Shown piece after piece: positions 1 to 11,200 of a stretch of 64,000 nucleotides of DNA (position 1 is its first letter; each line of letters begins with the position of its first letter). Location of the stretch: contig NZ_JNZD01000013.1 in assembly GCF_000725495.1 (NCBI RefSeq), positions 310,001 through 374,000 on the forward strand. The letters run 5' to 3'. The position numbers and the translations under genes are program-made. This DNA comes from Streptomyces aureus (lineage in GTDB: Bacteria > Actinomycetota > Actinomycetes > Streptomycetales > Streptomycetaceae). The notes under the pieces were generated by a model, which saw only the letters and a program-made list of their open reading frames with translations, was not told the origin of the DNA and ran no database searches.

Positions 1-369
1 CAGCAGCGGTACGTGGTAGTGCTCGCCCGGCCTGACGGCGAAGGTGACGGTCACCTCGGGGAAGAACGTCTCGCTGTCCCGATTCGCGGGGGCGTCCTGC
101 TGCGCATCGGCTCGCTGTGGCGTTGTCGCCGGGTCCTGCTCGAAGTACCGCTCGACCTCGAAGTCGAGCCGTACGTGGGTCGTGCCCTCCGGCAGCGCCG
201 GAAGGTCCTTGCACCGGCCGTCCGCGTCGGTCGCGGATCCGCCGAGTGCCTGCCAGTCGCCGTCGCGTCCCGCGCGGGCGGCGAGCCGGACGGCGACGCC
301 TCGGGCGGGGCTGCCCACGCTGGTGTCCAGGATGTGGGTGGACACGGAGGCCGTGGTGTCGGTGCTCAT
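1..369 (-). CDS. uraH: 5-hydroxyisourate hydrolase, C-terminus cut by window edge
   Basis: Transthyretin-like hydrolase that converts 5-hydroxyisourate, the uricase product, to OHCU in cytoplasmic purine catabolism. The N-terminus reads MSTDTTASVSTHILDTSVG, with the family HILDT motif near residue 12, followed by the G-x-PA segment. A FFPEVTVTF strand and an HYHVPLL segment lie close to the left edge. The diagnostic C-terminal YRGS tetrapeptide would fall outside the window, so the gene is partial here. The ATG at 369 has a purine-rich AGGAAGAAGAGG upstream. It lies 52 nt downstream of uraD on the same strand and is surely in the same operon; uricase would be expected further left. Family assignment is confident; completeness cannot be judged. 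Confidence 0.9.
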   Translation of the reverse strand, partial: MSTDTTASVSTHILDTSVGSPARGVAVRLAARAGRDGDWQALGGSATDADGRCKDLPALPEGTTHVRLDFEVERYFEQDPATTPQRADAQQDAPANRDSETFFPEVTVTFAVRPGEHYHVPLL

Positions 370-421
370 GCCTCTTCTTCCTGTACGGGGCGGCCGGCGG
401 TCACGTCCTGCGCGGTGACCG

Positions 422-952
422 TCAGCCTCCTTCGGTGCCGGGCGGCTCGTCCCGTACGAGGGTGGCGAGCCGGATGCGGTTGATCTTCCCCAGTTCGACG
501 CGGACGATCGCGCGCTCCCGCTCGGCGGTGTGGCCGAGCCGCTCCCTGACCGCGTCGCGCATCTGCTCGCCGGTCCGGCCGGTGGCGCAGATGAGGAAGA
601 CATGGCCGAACCGCTCCTGGTAGGCCAGGTTCAGTTCGAGCATCTCCTCCTTGAGCTCCGCGGAGGCGCCGGCCATCCCGCGCTGTTCGCGGGAGGAGGT
701 CGGGTCCCCGGGCTTCGGCCGTCCGATGGGCGGGTGCCCCGCCATCGCCTCCGTCAGGTCGGCGGTGGTGAGGTCCGCCATGGCGGCGTCGCTCTCGGCG
801 TACAGGTCGTCGGCGCCGGCGTAGGGGCGGGCGGCGAGCAGCCGCTCGCCCCAGGCACGGGAGGCGCACACGTCGTGGAGGACGGCACGGGCCGCGCCCT
901 CCTCCAGGGCGTTGAAGCGGGCGAGGCCGCCGGATGCCGTGCTCGACGTCAT
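422..952 (-). CDS. uraD: OHCU decarboxylase
   Basis: 2-oxo-4-hydroxy-4-carboxy-5-ureidoimidazoline decarboxylase, the last step from urate to S-allantoin. The 176-residue all-helical protein has the usual family length. It starts MTSSTASGGLARFNAL, carries the catalytic-His segment AGHPPIGRP in the middle, and then the conserved helix with LNLAYQERFGHVFLICATGR. I chose the ATG at 952 because a GGAGG lies six bases upstream; a longer frame reaching 1024 has a low-complexity Arg/Pro N-terminus that looks like read-through of the leader. It is the first gene of the operon visible here and is followed by uraH. The promoter and a palindrome lie at 992-1032. Confidence 0.92.
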   Translation of the reverse strand: MTSSTASGGLARFNALEEGAARAVLHDVCASRAWGERLLAARPYAGADDLYAESDAAMADLTTADLTEAMAGHPPIGRPKPGDPTSSREQRGMAGASAELKEEMLELNLAYQERFGHVFLICATGRTGEQMRDAVRERLGHTAERERAIVRVELGKINRIRLATLVRDEPPGTEGG

Positions 953-991
953 GGGGAGCCTCCGTGGCCTTGTGCTGGACGGGCTGCGCAC

Positions 992-1021
992 AGCTAACGC
1001 CCCCGGCGGCAACCGCGTCAA
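992..1021 (-). promoter_or_regulatory. Predicted promoter of uraD-uraH
   Basis: Read on the minus strand there is a -35 hexamer TTGACG (1021-1016), an 18-nt spacer and TTAGCT (997-992) as a weak -10. Transcription would start near 985, about 33 nt before the uraD ATG. The match is to the ordinary housekeeping consensus and is a prediction from sequence only. Confidence 0.5.
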
Positions 1022-1032
1022 CACTTTGTTGA
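1018..1032. promoter_or_regulatory. 15-bp palindrome overlapping the uraD -35 box
   Basis: TCAACACTTTGTTGA has perfect 6-bp arms around a 3-bp centre. It overlaps the -35 hexamer of the predicted uraD promoter by four bases, the layout of a repressor operator. The sequence differs from the TTCC-N7-GGAA sites at hyi and gcl, so a different regulator is implied. Confidence 0.5.
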
Positions 1033-1119
1033 AAACTTCGGGTTACGAGAGGTGACGGAAACGGCTGCGCGGTCATTCCGGATGGGGGGGGACGGGTGAC
1101 GACGCGGACGACGGACGGT

Positions 1120-1163
1120 GGGCGGCGGGCGGCGGGCGACGGGCGGCGGGCGGCGGGCGGCGC
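1120..1163. repeat. GGGCGGC heptamer tandem repeat
   Basis: About six head-to-tail GGGCGGC units, one carrying GAC instead of GGC, lie in the non-coding stretch between the uraD promoter and the downstream gene. It is a simple-sequence tract likely to vary in copy number between strains; no function is visible. Confidence 0.55.
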
Positions 1164-1487
1164 CGGACGGAACCCCGTATCCCCAGGCTCACCCGCGCGG
1201 CACGGGAGTCGCCTTCGCGATGCGGGCGGTGCTGGACCGAGACCATCATGTCCCCGCCGCACGACAGCAGCACCCCGGGCACCGGCCGCCAGGTCGGGCA
1301 CCCCCACGGCCGAGAGGTCGGGCGTACCGGCGTCCACCCGTCACCGACCCAAGTCGGCTGGTCACGCGCCCGACGGACGAACCCGTCCACCTGAGCCCTC
1401 TCGAAGATCACGCACCCGCGACGCTGCCCTATGCTCGCCTCTTTGCGGGGCGGTGGCCGCCCCGCCGGTCTTCGGAGGGGTGCGGAC

Positions 1488-2048
1488 ATGCAGGGGTTGT
1501 CCCGGTGGTTCAGGCTGAGATGGTCGGCGTTGCCCGGAGTGCTGCGCACACGCCGGGCCGCTCTCGGCGCGGGACTGATGGGCCTGACCGTCGTGGGAGT
1601 CGCGGGATTCTGCCTGTGGCCGTCCGACGACGGAGGCGAGTTGCCCACGGCGCGGGTGTACCGGGACGTGGACGCCTGCCTGCTCACCGACAGCCACGGA
1701 GTCACGCCGGGCGTCGCGGCGGCACCGGTGTGGGCCGGCATGCAGGACGCCTCCCGGGCGACCAAGGTGCGGGTCAGCTTCCTGTCGGCGACGGGGCCGG
1801 AGACCCGGGCGAACGTCGAGCCGTTCGTCAACTCCCTGGTGCAGGAACACTGTTCGGTGGTGGTGGCCGTCGGCGCGACACAGGTGCAGGCGGTGCGGGC
1901 GGTGGCACCGCACCAGAAGGACGTGCGCTTCGTCGTCGTGGGGGGCGGGTCGGGAGCGGCCAACGTCTCGGTGGTGAAGGAGGGCAGCCGACCGGAGGTA
2001 CGGGACCGTGTCCGCGGGCTTCTGACCTCTCTGTCCGGGGAGTCCTGA
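1488..2048 (+). CDS. Membrane-anchored BMP/PBP1-like substrate-binding protein
   Basis: 186-residue protein starting MQGLSRWFRLRW. A basic N-terminus is followed by one hydrophobic segment (about residues 24-42, ending FCLWP), so the rest lies outside the membrane. The outer part (DVDACLLTDSHGV, then alternating beta/alpha text such as CSVVVAVGATQVQAV and RFVVVGGGSG) resembles the N-terminal lobe of BMP-family periplasmic binding proteins, but it is about half the usual length and has no second lobe. The ATG at 1488 was preferred over one at 1431 because GGAGG stands a few bases upstream. It lies ahead of the giant Rhs gene on the same strand with about 180 nt between. Function uncertain. Confidence 0.6.
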   Translation: MQGLSRWFRLRWSALPGVLRTRRAALGAGLMGLTVVGVAGFCLWPSDDGGELPTARVYRDVDACLLTDSHGVTPGVAAAPVWAGMQDASRATKVRVSFLSATGPETRANVEPFVNSLVQEHCSVVVAVGATQVQAVRAVAPHQKDVRFVVVGGGSGAANVSVVKEGSRPEVRDRVRGLLTSLSGES

Positions 2049-2227
2049 CAGACCCTCAGCAGTGGCTTTTTCACAGGTTTCTGACTGACTGTCCGGAAAG
2101 TGACGAGCATCCGCCTGCTCGCAACATAAGGAACAGGTAAGAAGATCCAATGACTATGGTCAGAGCATGATCGCCTGAGGAACTATCGACTCGCTTCATG
2201 ATCGATAAGTTTTCTCAAAGGATTTTC

Positions 2228-5200
2228 ATGTTTCCCGCCCTACGTCGCCGCTCAACTCAGCCGCCGCCCCGGTCCTCGCGCCGCAGGGCGGCGCGCGTGC
2301 TCGTGCTGGTGGTCTGTTTCCTCCTGTCGTTCGTGCCCACCGCCGAGGAGGCGGTGGCGCAAGGGATGACACTGCCGGCGCTGAGCATGCCGAAGCTGTC
2401 GGTGTCGGGGCTCTGGGACTGGGTACGGTCCCCGCATCTGAAACTGCCCCGGCAGCAGGGCGGTTCGGCGAGCGGGCTCAAGCACACCGCCTCGGCCGCC
2501 CGCACCCGGGCGAAGGGCGGGCGCGGGCACAAGGCGGGCAGGGGCAAGGGCGAACTGCCCGAGTACACCCGGCACGGACATGGCAAGAAGCGGGTGACCA
2601 CCGGCGCGGCCGACGGCCGTGACGGGTTCAAGGCGTCGACGAGCAAGCGTGTCGCGGCCAAGTCGTCCGCGACGACGGACGTGTTCCGCAACGCGAACGG
2701 CACGACGACCAAGCGCGTGTACTTCTCCCGCCACAACTACCGTGCGGCCGACGGCTCCTGGAAGCCGATCGACACCACGCCGGTGAAGTCCGGCGGGCGT
2801 TGGCGGGAGAAGGCCAACGACGTGGCGGTGAACCTCGCCGACGGCGCGGGGGACGATCGGCTGGCGTCGGTGGAGTCCAGGTCCGGGCACCAGGTGGCGT
2901 ACGCGCTGGACGGCGCGAAGGACGTTCCGGGCGTCACCGGCGCGGACGGCACCGTGACCTACGCCGGTGTGCTGCCGGACACGGACCTGAAGCTCGTACC
3001 GCTGGCGGACGGTGTCAAGGAGAAGATCGTCCTGTCCTCGGCGAAGGCGCCGACGTCGTGGGCCTTCAAGCTCGACGCCAAGGGTCTGAAGCCGCGGCTC
3101 GCCGACGAGGGGTCGGTCGAGTTCACCGACGCCTCTGGTGCCGTGGTGGAGCGGATTCCGCACGCGTTCATGCAGGACTCGCACCTGAACCGCAGGTCCG
3201 GGGAGCCGGCCAGGTCGCAGGCGGTGGGGTACGCACTCTCCCGGTCCGGCGACGACTGGATCCTGACCATGACGGCCGACCGGTCGTGGCTGGGCTCCGA
3301 GAAGCGGGTCTGGCCGGTCACGGTGGACCCGACGCTGGCCGTGAGCGACAGCACGTACGCCGAGAGCGGCCTCGCGGGCGACCACTCCACCGAGGACGTG
3401 CTGAAGGTCGGGTCGTACGACTCCGGCACGCACAGCGCGAACTCGTTCCTGCACCTGACGGGCCTGACCGGCATGATCAGCGGTCAGAGCGTGTCGGCGG
3501 CGAGCCTGCACCTCTTCGACATCTGGGCCGCGACCTGTACCGCCGAGCCGTTCTCCGTCGCGCCGATCAGCGCCTCGTGGTCGGGATCCTCGGTCACCGC
3601 CTTCCCGGGCCCGGCGTGGGACAGCACCGCGCTCGGATCGCTGACCGCCAACCCGGGCGCGGCGTGCTCGAACTCCGGCGGTTCACGGTCCACCGGTACG
3701 TGGATGAACGTGCCGCTGAGCACCGCCTGGTTCAACGGCGTCGCCGGCGGAACGGTGAGCAACCACGGCCTCGCGCTGTACTCGACGAACAGCGACGCCC
3801 TGCACTGGAAGCAGTTCGACTCGGTCAACGCCCCCACCAGCTACCGGCCCTACCTGGACCTGACGCTGAACGGGAACGTGGCCCCGCAGATCGACGCCTC
3901 GTACCCGCCGGACAACTACAACACCCAGACGCTGAAGCCGGAACTGGTCGCGTACGGCTACGACTCGGACAACTACCCGGGTTCTGCGCTGAAGTACCAG
4001 TTCCAGCTCCTGGACGCCTCCACCGGCTCGGTGATCTCCGACTCGGGTCTGATCAGCGGCGGTGACTGGACCGTCCCCGCGGGGAAGATGACCTGGGGCG
4101 GCACCTATCTGTGGCAGGTGCGCACCTACGACAGCCTGCTCTACTCGCCGTGGACGCAGAGCGAGCTCACGGCCACGGTGCCGCAGCCCGTGGTGACCTC
4201 GGGCCTGTCGCAGAACACCGACGGCCACGACTTCGACCCGGCCGTCGGCAACTACACCACCTCCGACACCGACGCCGACGTGCAGACGGTGGGCCCGTCG
4301 CTGTCGGTCGAGCGGGACTACAACTCCCTGGACCCGCGGGTGGACGGCGCGTTCGGCGCGGGCTGGTCGACGGTCGCGGACATGGAGGCCACCGAGGTCA
4401 AGGACTCCTCGGGCGCGGTGGCGAGCGTGAACATCACCTACCCCGACGGCTCCCAGGTCGGCTTCGGCAAGAACGCGGACGGCTCCTTCACCCCGCCGCC
4501 GGGACGCTGGGCGTCGCTGTCCGCGACCACCGCACCGGCCGGCTACAAGCTGGTGGACAAGGACGACACCGCCTATCTCTTCCAGCAGGCCGTCACCGGC
4601 AGGACCGGCACGTACGCGATCACCTCGATCACGGACTACGCGGGCCGCGCGGAGACCTTCGCCTACACCTCGGGTCAGCTCACCACGATCACCTCGCAGG
4701 TCTCGGGCCGGAAGCTGAACCTCACCTGGCTCACGCCCTCGGGCGCGACCGCCCCGCACGTGTCGACGGTGGCGACCGACGCCGCCAAGACCGGGGACTC
4801 GAGCACGATCGCGACCTGGAACTACAGCTACACCGGTGACAGCCTGACGAAGGTCTGCCCGCCGGAGGACCCCACCCACTGCACCAACTACGGCTACGCG
4901 AACGGCAACCACTACCGCACCACGGTGCTGGACGCGGACCCGTTCGCCTACTGGCGCATGGGTGAGACGTCCGGCACGACGGCCGCCGACGGCGTGGACA
5001 CCAACGAGGGCAACCTCAACGGCGGTTACCACAACGTCACCCTGGGCTCGGCCGGACCGCTGGCGAGCAGCCACGCCGCGTCGTTCAACGGCACCAGCTC
5101 GTACGTGTCGATACCGTCCACGCCGGGCGCGACGCGCACGTACGCGTCCGTGTCGCTCTGGTTCAAGACGTCGCAGGCCGGCGGGGTGCTGTTCTACTAC

Positions 5201-8200
5201 GGTGACAAGCCGCTGACCGACTCCGACCCGGTCGCCAACACGAAGTACAACACCCCCGCGCTCTACATCGGGACCAACGGCAAGCTGCACGGCTGCTTCG
5301 CGATGGCCGCGGGCTGCAACACCCCGCTCCAGTCGGCGGGCACGGTCAACAACAACGCCTGGCACCAGGTGGTGCTCACCTCCGCGGGCAACACCCAGTC
5401 GATGTACCTCGACGGCGCGCTGACCGGCACCATGGCCGGCAGCCTGTGGTCGTGGAACCAGCCGTACGTCACCTTCGGCGCGGGCGTGGACACCCACGGC
5501 TGGCCCGACATGCCCACCGACACGCTCGGGCACTACAACGGTCTGATGGCCGAGGCGGCGATCTTCAACCAGCCGCTGAACGCGTCGACGATCGCCGGCC
5601 AGTACGCGGCCGCCAAGGCGTCCTCGAAGGTGCTGCAGACCATCACGCTGCCCTCGGGCAAGACCCAGAACACCGTGCAGTACAACGCGGTCGACGACAC
5701 CATCTCCCAGGAGACGGACAACAACGGCGGCGTCTGGAAGCTGGTCCCGCCCACGGTCACCGGCTCCTCGCAGGTCTACCGCTCGGCGGTGATGGGCGGC
5801 AGACCCTCCGGCTACTGGCGGCTGAACGACACCTCCGGTGCCGCCGCGGCCAACGAGGTCAACACCGGCCACGCCACCTACAACAACGTCACCCTCGGCG
5901 ACACCGGCCCGTTCGGATCCGCCGACGTGAAGGCGGCGTCGTTCGCGAACGCCTCCAGCTCCTACGCGAGCCCCGGCACCCAGGAGGTCGACACCTCCAA
6001 GAGCTTCAGCGTCTCGGCCTGGGTGAACCTCGGCTCGACCGCCCGCAACTACACGGCCGTCAGCCAGGACGGCACGTACCACGCCGGGTTCTACCTCGGG
6101 TACGAGCACAGTCAGAACAAGTGGGCCCTTCGGGTGCCGACGGCCGACTCCTCCAGCGGCAACCTGACCACGCAGGCCGTCTACTCGACCGCCATCGCGG
6201 CGACCGGCCAGTGGACCCACCTCGCGGCCGGTTACGACGCCACGAGCGGGCAGCTCTCGCTCTACGTCAACGGGGCGCTCCAGGGCACGGTCGCGCGGCC
6301 GAACGTCTGGTCCGCCACCGGCGCCCTGCAGATCGGACGCGGCCTGTACGCAGGGTCCGAGACCGACTACTGGAACGGATCGCTCGCCGAGGTCGCGGTC
6401 TACCGCTCGGCCCTGAGCGCCGCTCAGGTGTCGCAGCAGTGGACGGCGTACAAGTCCTCCTCCGGCGTCGCGCCGGTGCGGACGGTGCAGATCCAGGTGC
6501 CGACCCCCGACGGGTCGACGAAGTACATCAGCTACGGCTACGACGTCGACAACGGTGACCGGGTCCTCTCCCAGACCGACGCCCTGGGCAACCGCACCAC
6601 GTACGGCTACGACACCTCCGGTTTCGTCTACACCACGACCGACCCGGACGGGAACACGACCACGACCGGGCACGACGTGCGCGGCAACGTGGTGTCGAAG
6701 TCGACGTGCCAGAACCAGGCGCAGAACCTGTGCGAGACGGACTACTACACCTACTATCCCGACGACACGACCGCGAACCCGGCGCCGGACCCGCGCAACG
6801 ACCTGCTGCTGACCGAGCGGGACGGGCGTTCCTCGGGCCCGACGGACAACACGTATCTGACGACCTACGGCTACGACGCGTACGGCAACCAGACGACGGT
6901 GACCACCCCGCCGGTGCCGGGTTTCCCCGGCGGCCGTACCACCACCACGACGTACACCACGTCGACCACGCCCGCGGCGGACAGCGGGAACGCTCCGGCG
7001 TACCTGGAGGCGTCGACGGTCACGCCGGGCGGCGCGACCACCACGTACACCTACAACCACAACGGTGACCTGGCGAAGCAGACCGACGCCAACGGCGCGT
7101 CGGTGGCGTACGGCTACGACAACATCGGCCGCCGGACGAGCAGCACCGAGAAGTCGGACAGCTATCCGTCGGGTCTGACCACGTCGTACGCCTACGACAA
7201 GGACGACCAGGTCGTCTCCGACACCGCTCCGCCGGTCACCGACCGGGTCACCGGCGCCACGCACACCGCGCAGACGACCACGGTCTACGACGCCGACGGC
7301 AACGCCACCTCCGAGACGGTCAAGGACCTGACCGGCGGTGACGGTCCGCGGCGCACGGAGTGGACGTACGACTCGGGCAACCGGAAGAACGGCGAGTCCC
7401 AGGTGTCGGCGTTCAACGCCGACGGCACGGACAAGACGCTCCAGACGACGTCGTACACCTACGACGTCTACGGAAACGTGATCACCGAGGTCGACGCGTC
7501 GGGGAACGAGACGGACTACACCTTCGACGCCGACAACCGTCAGATCACCGCCACGCAGCCCGGCTACACCGGCGACCCGGACCACCCCTCGGCGGCCCGG
7601 ACGCTGACGCTGGACTCGCGGGCCTACGACCCGGCCGGACGACTGGCCTCGGTCACGGACTCGATGGGCTTCACCACGTCCTACACCTACACGGACAACG
7701 GGCTGCCGTCGACGATCACCCGCACGGACGCGGTGACGGACCCGAACAACCCGAAGTCGTTCGTGCAGCAGGCCAACACCTATGACGCGGCCGGCAACCT
7801 GACCAAGGAGATATCCAACGACGGAACGACCACAACCACCTACGCGGTGGACGCGGCGTCCCGCACCACGAAGACCACCCTGGACCCCTCGGGGGTGAAC
7901 CGCAGCGACACGGTGTCGTACGACCCGGACGACCACGTGGTCACCTCCACGCACACCGGTGCCTCCGGCAACCCGGAGACCACCTCGTACGCGTACGACG
8001 CGCTCGGCAACACCACGTCGGCCACCGTGCACGACGGCACCACCGCACCGGTCGGACGCTGGAAGCTCAACGAGACCTCGGGCACCAACGCGGCCGACTC
8101 CTCCGGTGCGAACAACGCCGCGACCCTCACCAGCGGGGTGACGCGGTCCACCGACCACGGCGGCAGCGCCGTGTTCAACGGCACCTCCACGTCGTACGCC

Positions 8201-11200
8201 GAGACCACGAGTCCCGTCGTCGACACCGCCACCGGATACACCGTGTCGGCGTGGGTCAAGCTCGGCTCCACGGCGGCCAACTCCACCTTCGTCTCCCAGA
8301 ACGGAAACTCCACCAGCGCCTTCCAGCTGTACTACTCCTCCGGGGCCAACAACTGGGCCTTCGGCGGCCACTCCGGCGACACCACGGACGCCACCTGGAC
8401 CGCCGCCTACGGCGGCACCCCCGTCGTGGGCCAGTGGACCCACCTGACCGGTGTCTACGACCCGGCGGCCGGCCAGTTCAGCCTCTACGTCAACGGCACC
8501 CTGGCCGCCACCAAGGCGTTCACCACTCCTTGGAACGGCAACGGCACCTTCGACATCGGCCGCAAGATGTCCTCGGGCACCTGGGGCGAGTACGCCAACG
8601 GCTCCGTCGCGGACGTCCAGGCCTACTCCGACGCCCTGTCCGCCGGACAGGTCTCCAGCCTGTACGGCGGAACGCTCCCCGCGGCGAACTCGACGGTGCA
8701 CACCACCCGGGCGCACCTGGACGACCGGGGGCTCCCGACCTGGGCGGCGGACGCGAACGGAAACGTCACGTCCTACTCCTACGACGAGGCCGGGAACGCG
8801 GCGGTCACCACGGCGCCGACGGCGAACGCGGAGACCGTCGACCCCTCGACGGGCACCTCCAGCGTCGCCGCCTCGCACCCCGTGGCGTACACCGGTTACA
8901 ACACCTTCGGCGAGGTCGCGGAGACCAAGGACCCGAACGGCAACGTCGTCACGACCGGCTACGACCCGCTGGGCCAGGAGGTCTCCCAGACCCTCCCGTC
9001 GTACACACCGCCGGGCTCCTCGACGGCGATCACCCCGGTGACCTCCACGCAGTACAACGCCGCCGGTCAGATCACCTCCGAGACCGACGCGCTGGGCAAG
9101 GTCACCTCGTACACGTACGACCAGCTCGGCGACCAGGTCAACGAGACCCTGCCGGGCGGACGCACCTCGCACTCCACGTACGACACCAACGGCGACCTGC
9201 TGTCGGTGACCGACCCGACCGGCGCGGTGACCCAGGCGACCTACGACTACCTGGGCCGCCAGCTCACCTCGACCGACGTCGAGCGCCGGCCCTCGCAGGC
9301 CGCGTACACCACCGTCAACCACTACGACGCGCCCGGCGGTCTGCTGTCCTCGTCGGTGTCGCCGAACGGCGTCACCACCGCGTTCACCTACAACGCGGCC
9401 GGTGAGCAGACCAAGGTCGTGGACGGCGCGAACAACACCACCCAGTACGCCTACGACCTCGACGGCAGGGTCTCCAAGGTCACCAACCCGGACAACACCT
9501 ACGCGACGACCGCCTACGACGCCTTCGGCAACACGGTGGGCACCGCGGAGTACGACTCCACCGCGATGCTGCGCCGCACCACCTCCGCGCAGTACGACCC
9601 GGAGGGGAACCTGACCTCCAGCACGGACGGCAACGGTCACACCACCACCTTCGCGTTCGACGCGACGGGCATGGTGACCAAGGAGGTGCAACCGGTCGCG
9701 GCCGGGAAGTCGATCACCACGTCGTTCGGGTACGACGCGGTCGGCAACCTCACCCGGTTCACCGACGGCAACGGCTACGACGCCTCGGGCAACCCCGTGG
9801 CCGGACACGACTGGCTGACCACGTACAACAAGTGGGGTCTGCCGGAGTCGCAGATCGAACCGTCCACGCCGACCTATCCGGCGGTCGCGGACCGCACCTA
9901 CACCACCGTCTACGACGGCGCGGGACGGGTGTCGAAGCAGCTGTCCCCCGGCGGCGTGTCCGTCGTCGACTCCTACGACCAGACCACCGGTGACCTGACC
10001 AGGCAGACCGGCAGCGGCGCCGAGGCGACGACCGCGGACCACACCTACTCCTACGACTCCGACGGACGCGTCACCTCCGCCGCCGCTCCGGGCACGGACG
10101 ACACGTTCACCTACGACGACCGCGGCGACCTGCTGACCACGGCCGGACCGTCGGGCACCTCGTCCTTCGCCTACGGCGGCGACGGGCAGATGACCTCGCG
10201 CACCGACGCGGCGGGCACGTCCACCTACGGCTACGACACGGCCGGCCGTCTGAAGACGGTCAACGACGCGGCCACCGGGTCCACCGCCACCATCGGCTAC
10301 AACACGATGTCGCTGCCGTCGAGCATCTCGTACGGCACCGGCAAGGCCGGGCGCAGCTTCGGGTACGACTGGGCGCACCGGCTCACCAGTGACACGCTCA
10401 CCAAACCGGCGGGCGGCACCGAGGCGTCGATCGCCTACGACTACGACCTGAACGACAACGAGACCTCCAAGACGACCACCGGGTTCACGGGGGCGGCCAC
10501 CAACACCTACACCTACGACTGGGCCGACCGGCTCGCCTCCTGGAACAACGGCACCACCACGGCCACCTACGGCTACGACAACGCCGGCAACCGCACCCGC
10601 GTCGGCGCGGACACCTACACCTACAACGCCCGCAACGAGCTGACCTCGGACGGGAAGAGCAGCTACAGCTACACGGCCCGCGGCACCCTGAGCTCGACCA
10701 CCAGCGGGGGCCAGACCGCCACCACCGCCGCCGACGCCTTCAACCGGGTCATCACCTCCGGCACGAAGACGTACGGCTACGACGGCCTGGACCGCATGGT
10801 CACCGCCGGCCTCGGAGGGTCCAACCAGACCTTCTCCTACACCGGCATGGGCAACGACCTGGCCTCCGACGGCGGCACGACCTACGGCCGTGATCCCGGC
10901 GGCGCGCTGGTCGGCATCAACGCCTCCGGCACCAAGGTGCTGGCGATGACCGACGCCCACGACGACGTGGTCGGCCAGTTCACCGACTCCGGCACCGCAC
11001 TGACCGGTTCGACCACCTACGACCCGTTCGGCAAGTCCCTGTCCACGCTGGGCATGGTCGGGTCCCTGGGCTACCAGTCGGAGTGGACCGACCCGGACAC
11101 CAACCAGGTCGACATGGCCGCCCGTTGGTACAACCCCGACACCGGCCAGTTCGCCTCACGCGACACCGTCGGCCTCAGCCCCGTCCCCGACTCGGTCAAC

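Larger units (their letters stand above)
953..1487. other. Intergenic region between uraD and the next gene
   Basis: About 535 nt without a convincing gene. The left part holds the uraD promoter and palindrome. At 1120-1163 there is a run of imperfect GGGCGGC heptamers, broken once by GGGCGAC. The right part should hold the promoter of the gene at 1488, but I see no clear -35/-10 pair. Long open frames here have unusual Pro/Arg composition and no ribosome binding sites. Confidence 0.6.

Noticed and set aside
3683-10960. A 2425-codon open frame on the minus strand opposite the Rhs gene
   Set aside because: It has no ribosome binding site or recognisable domain. Its extreme Val/Gly/Arg composition is the mirror of third-position GC bias in the real gene, and the Rhs frame is fully supported.
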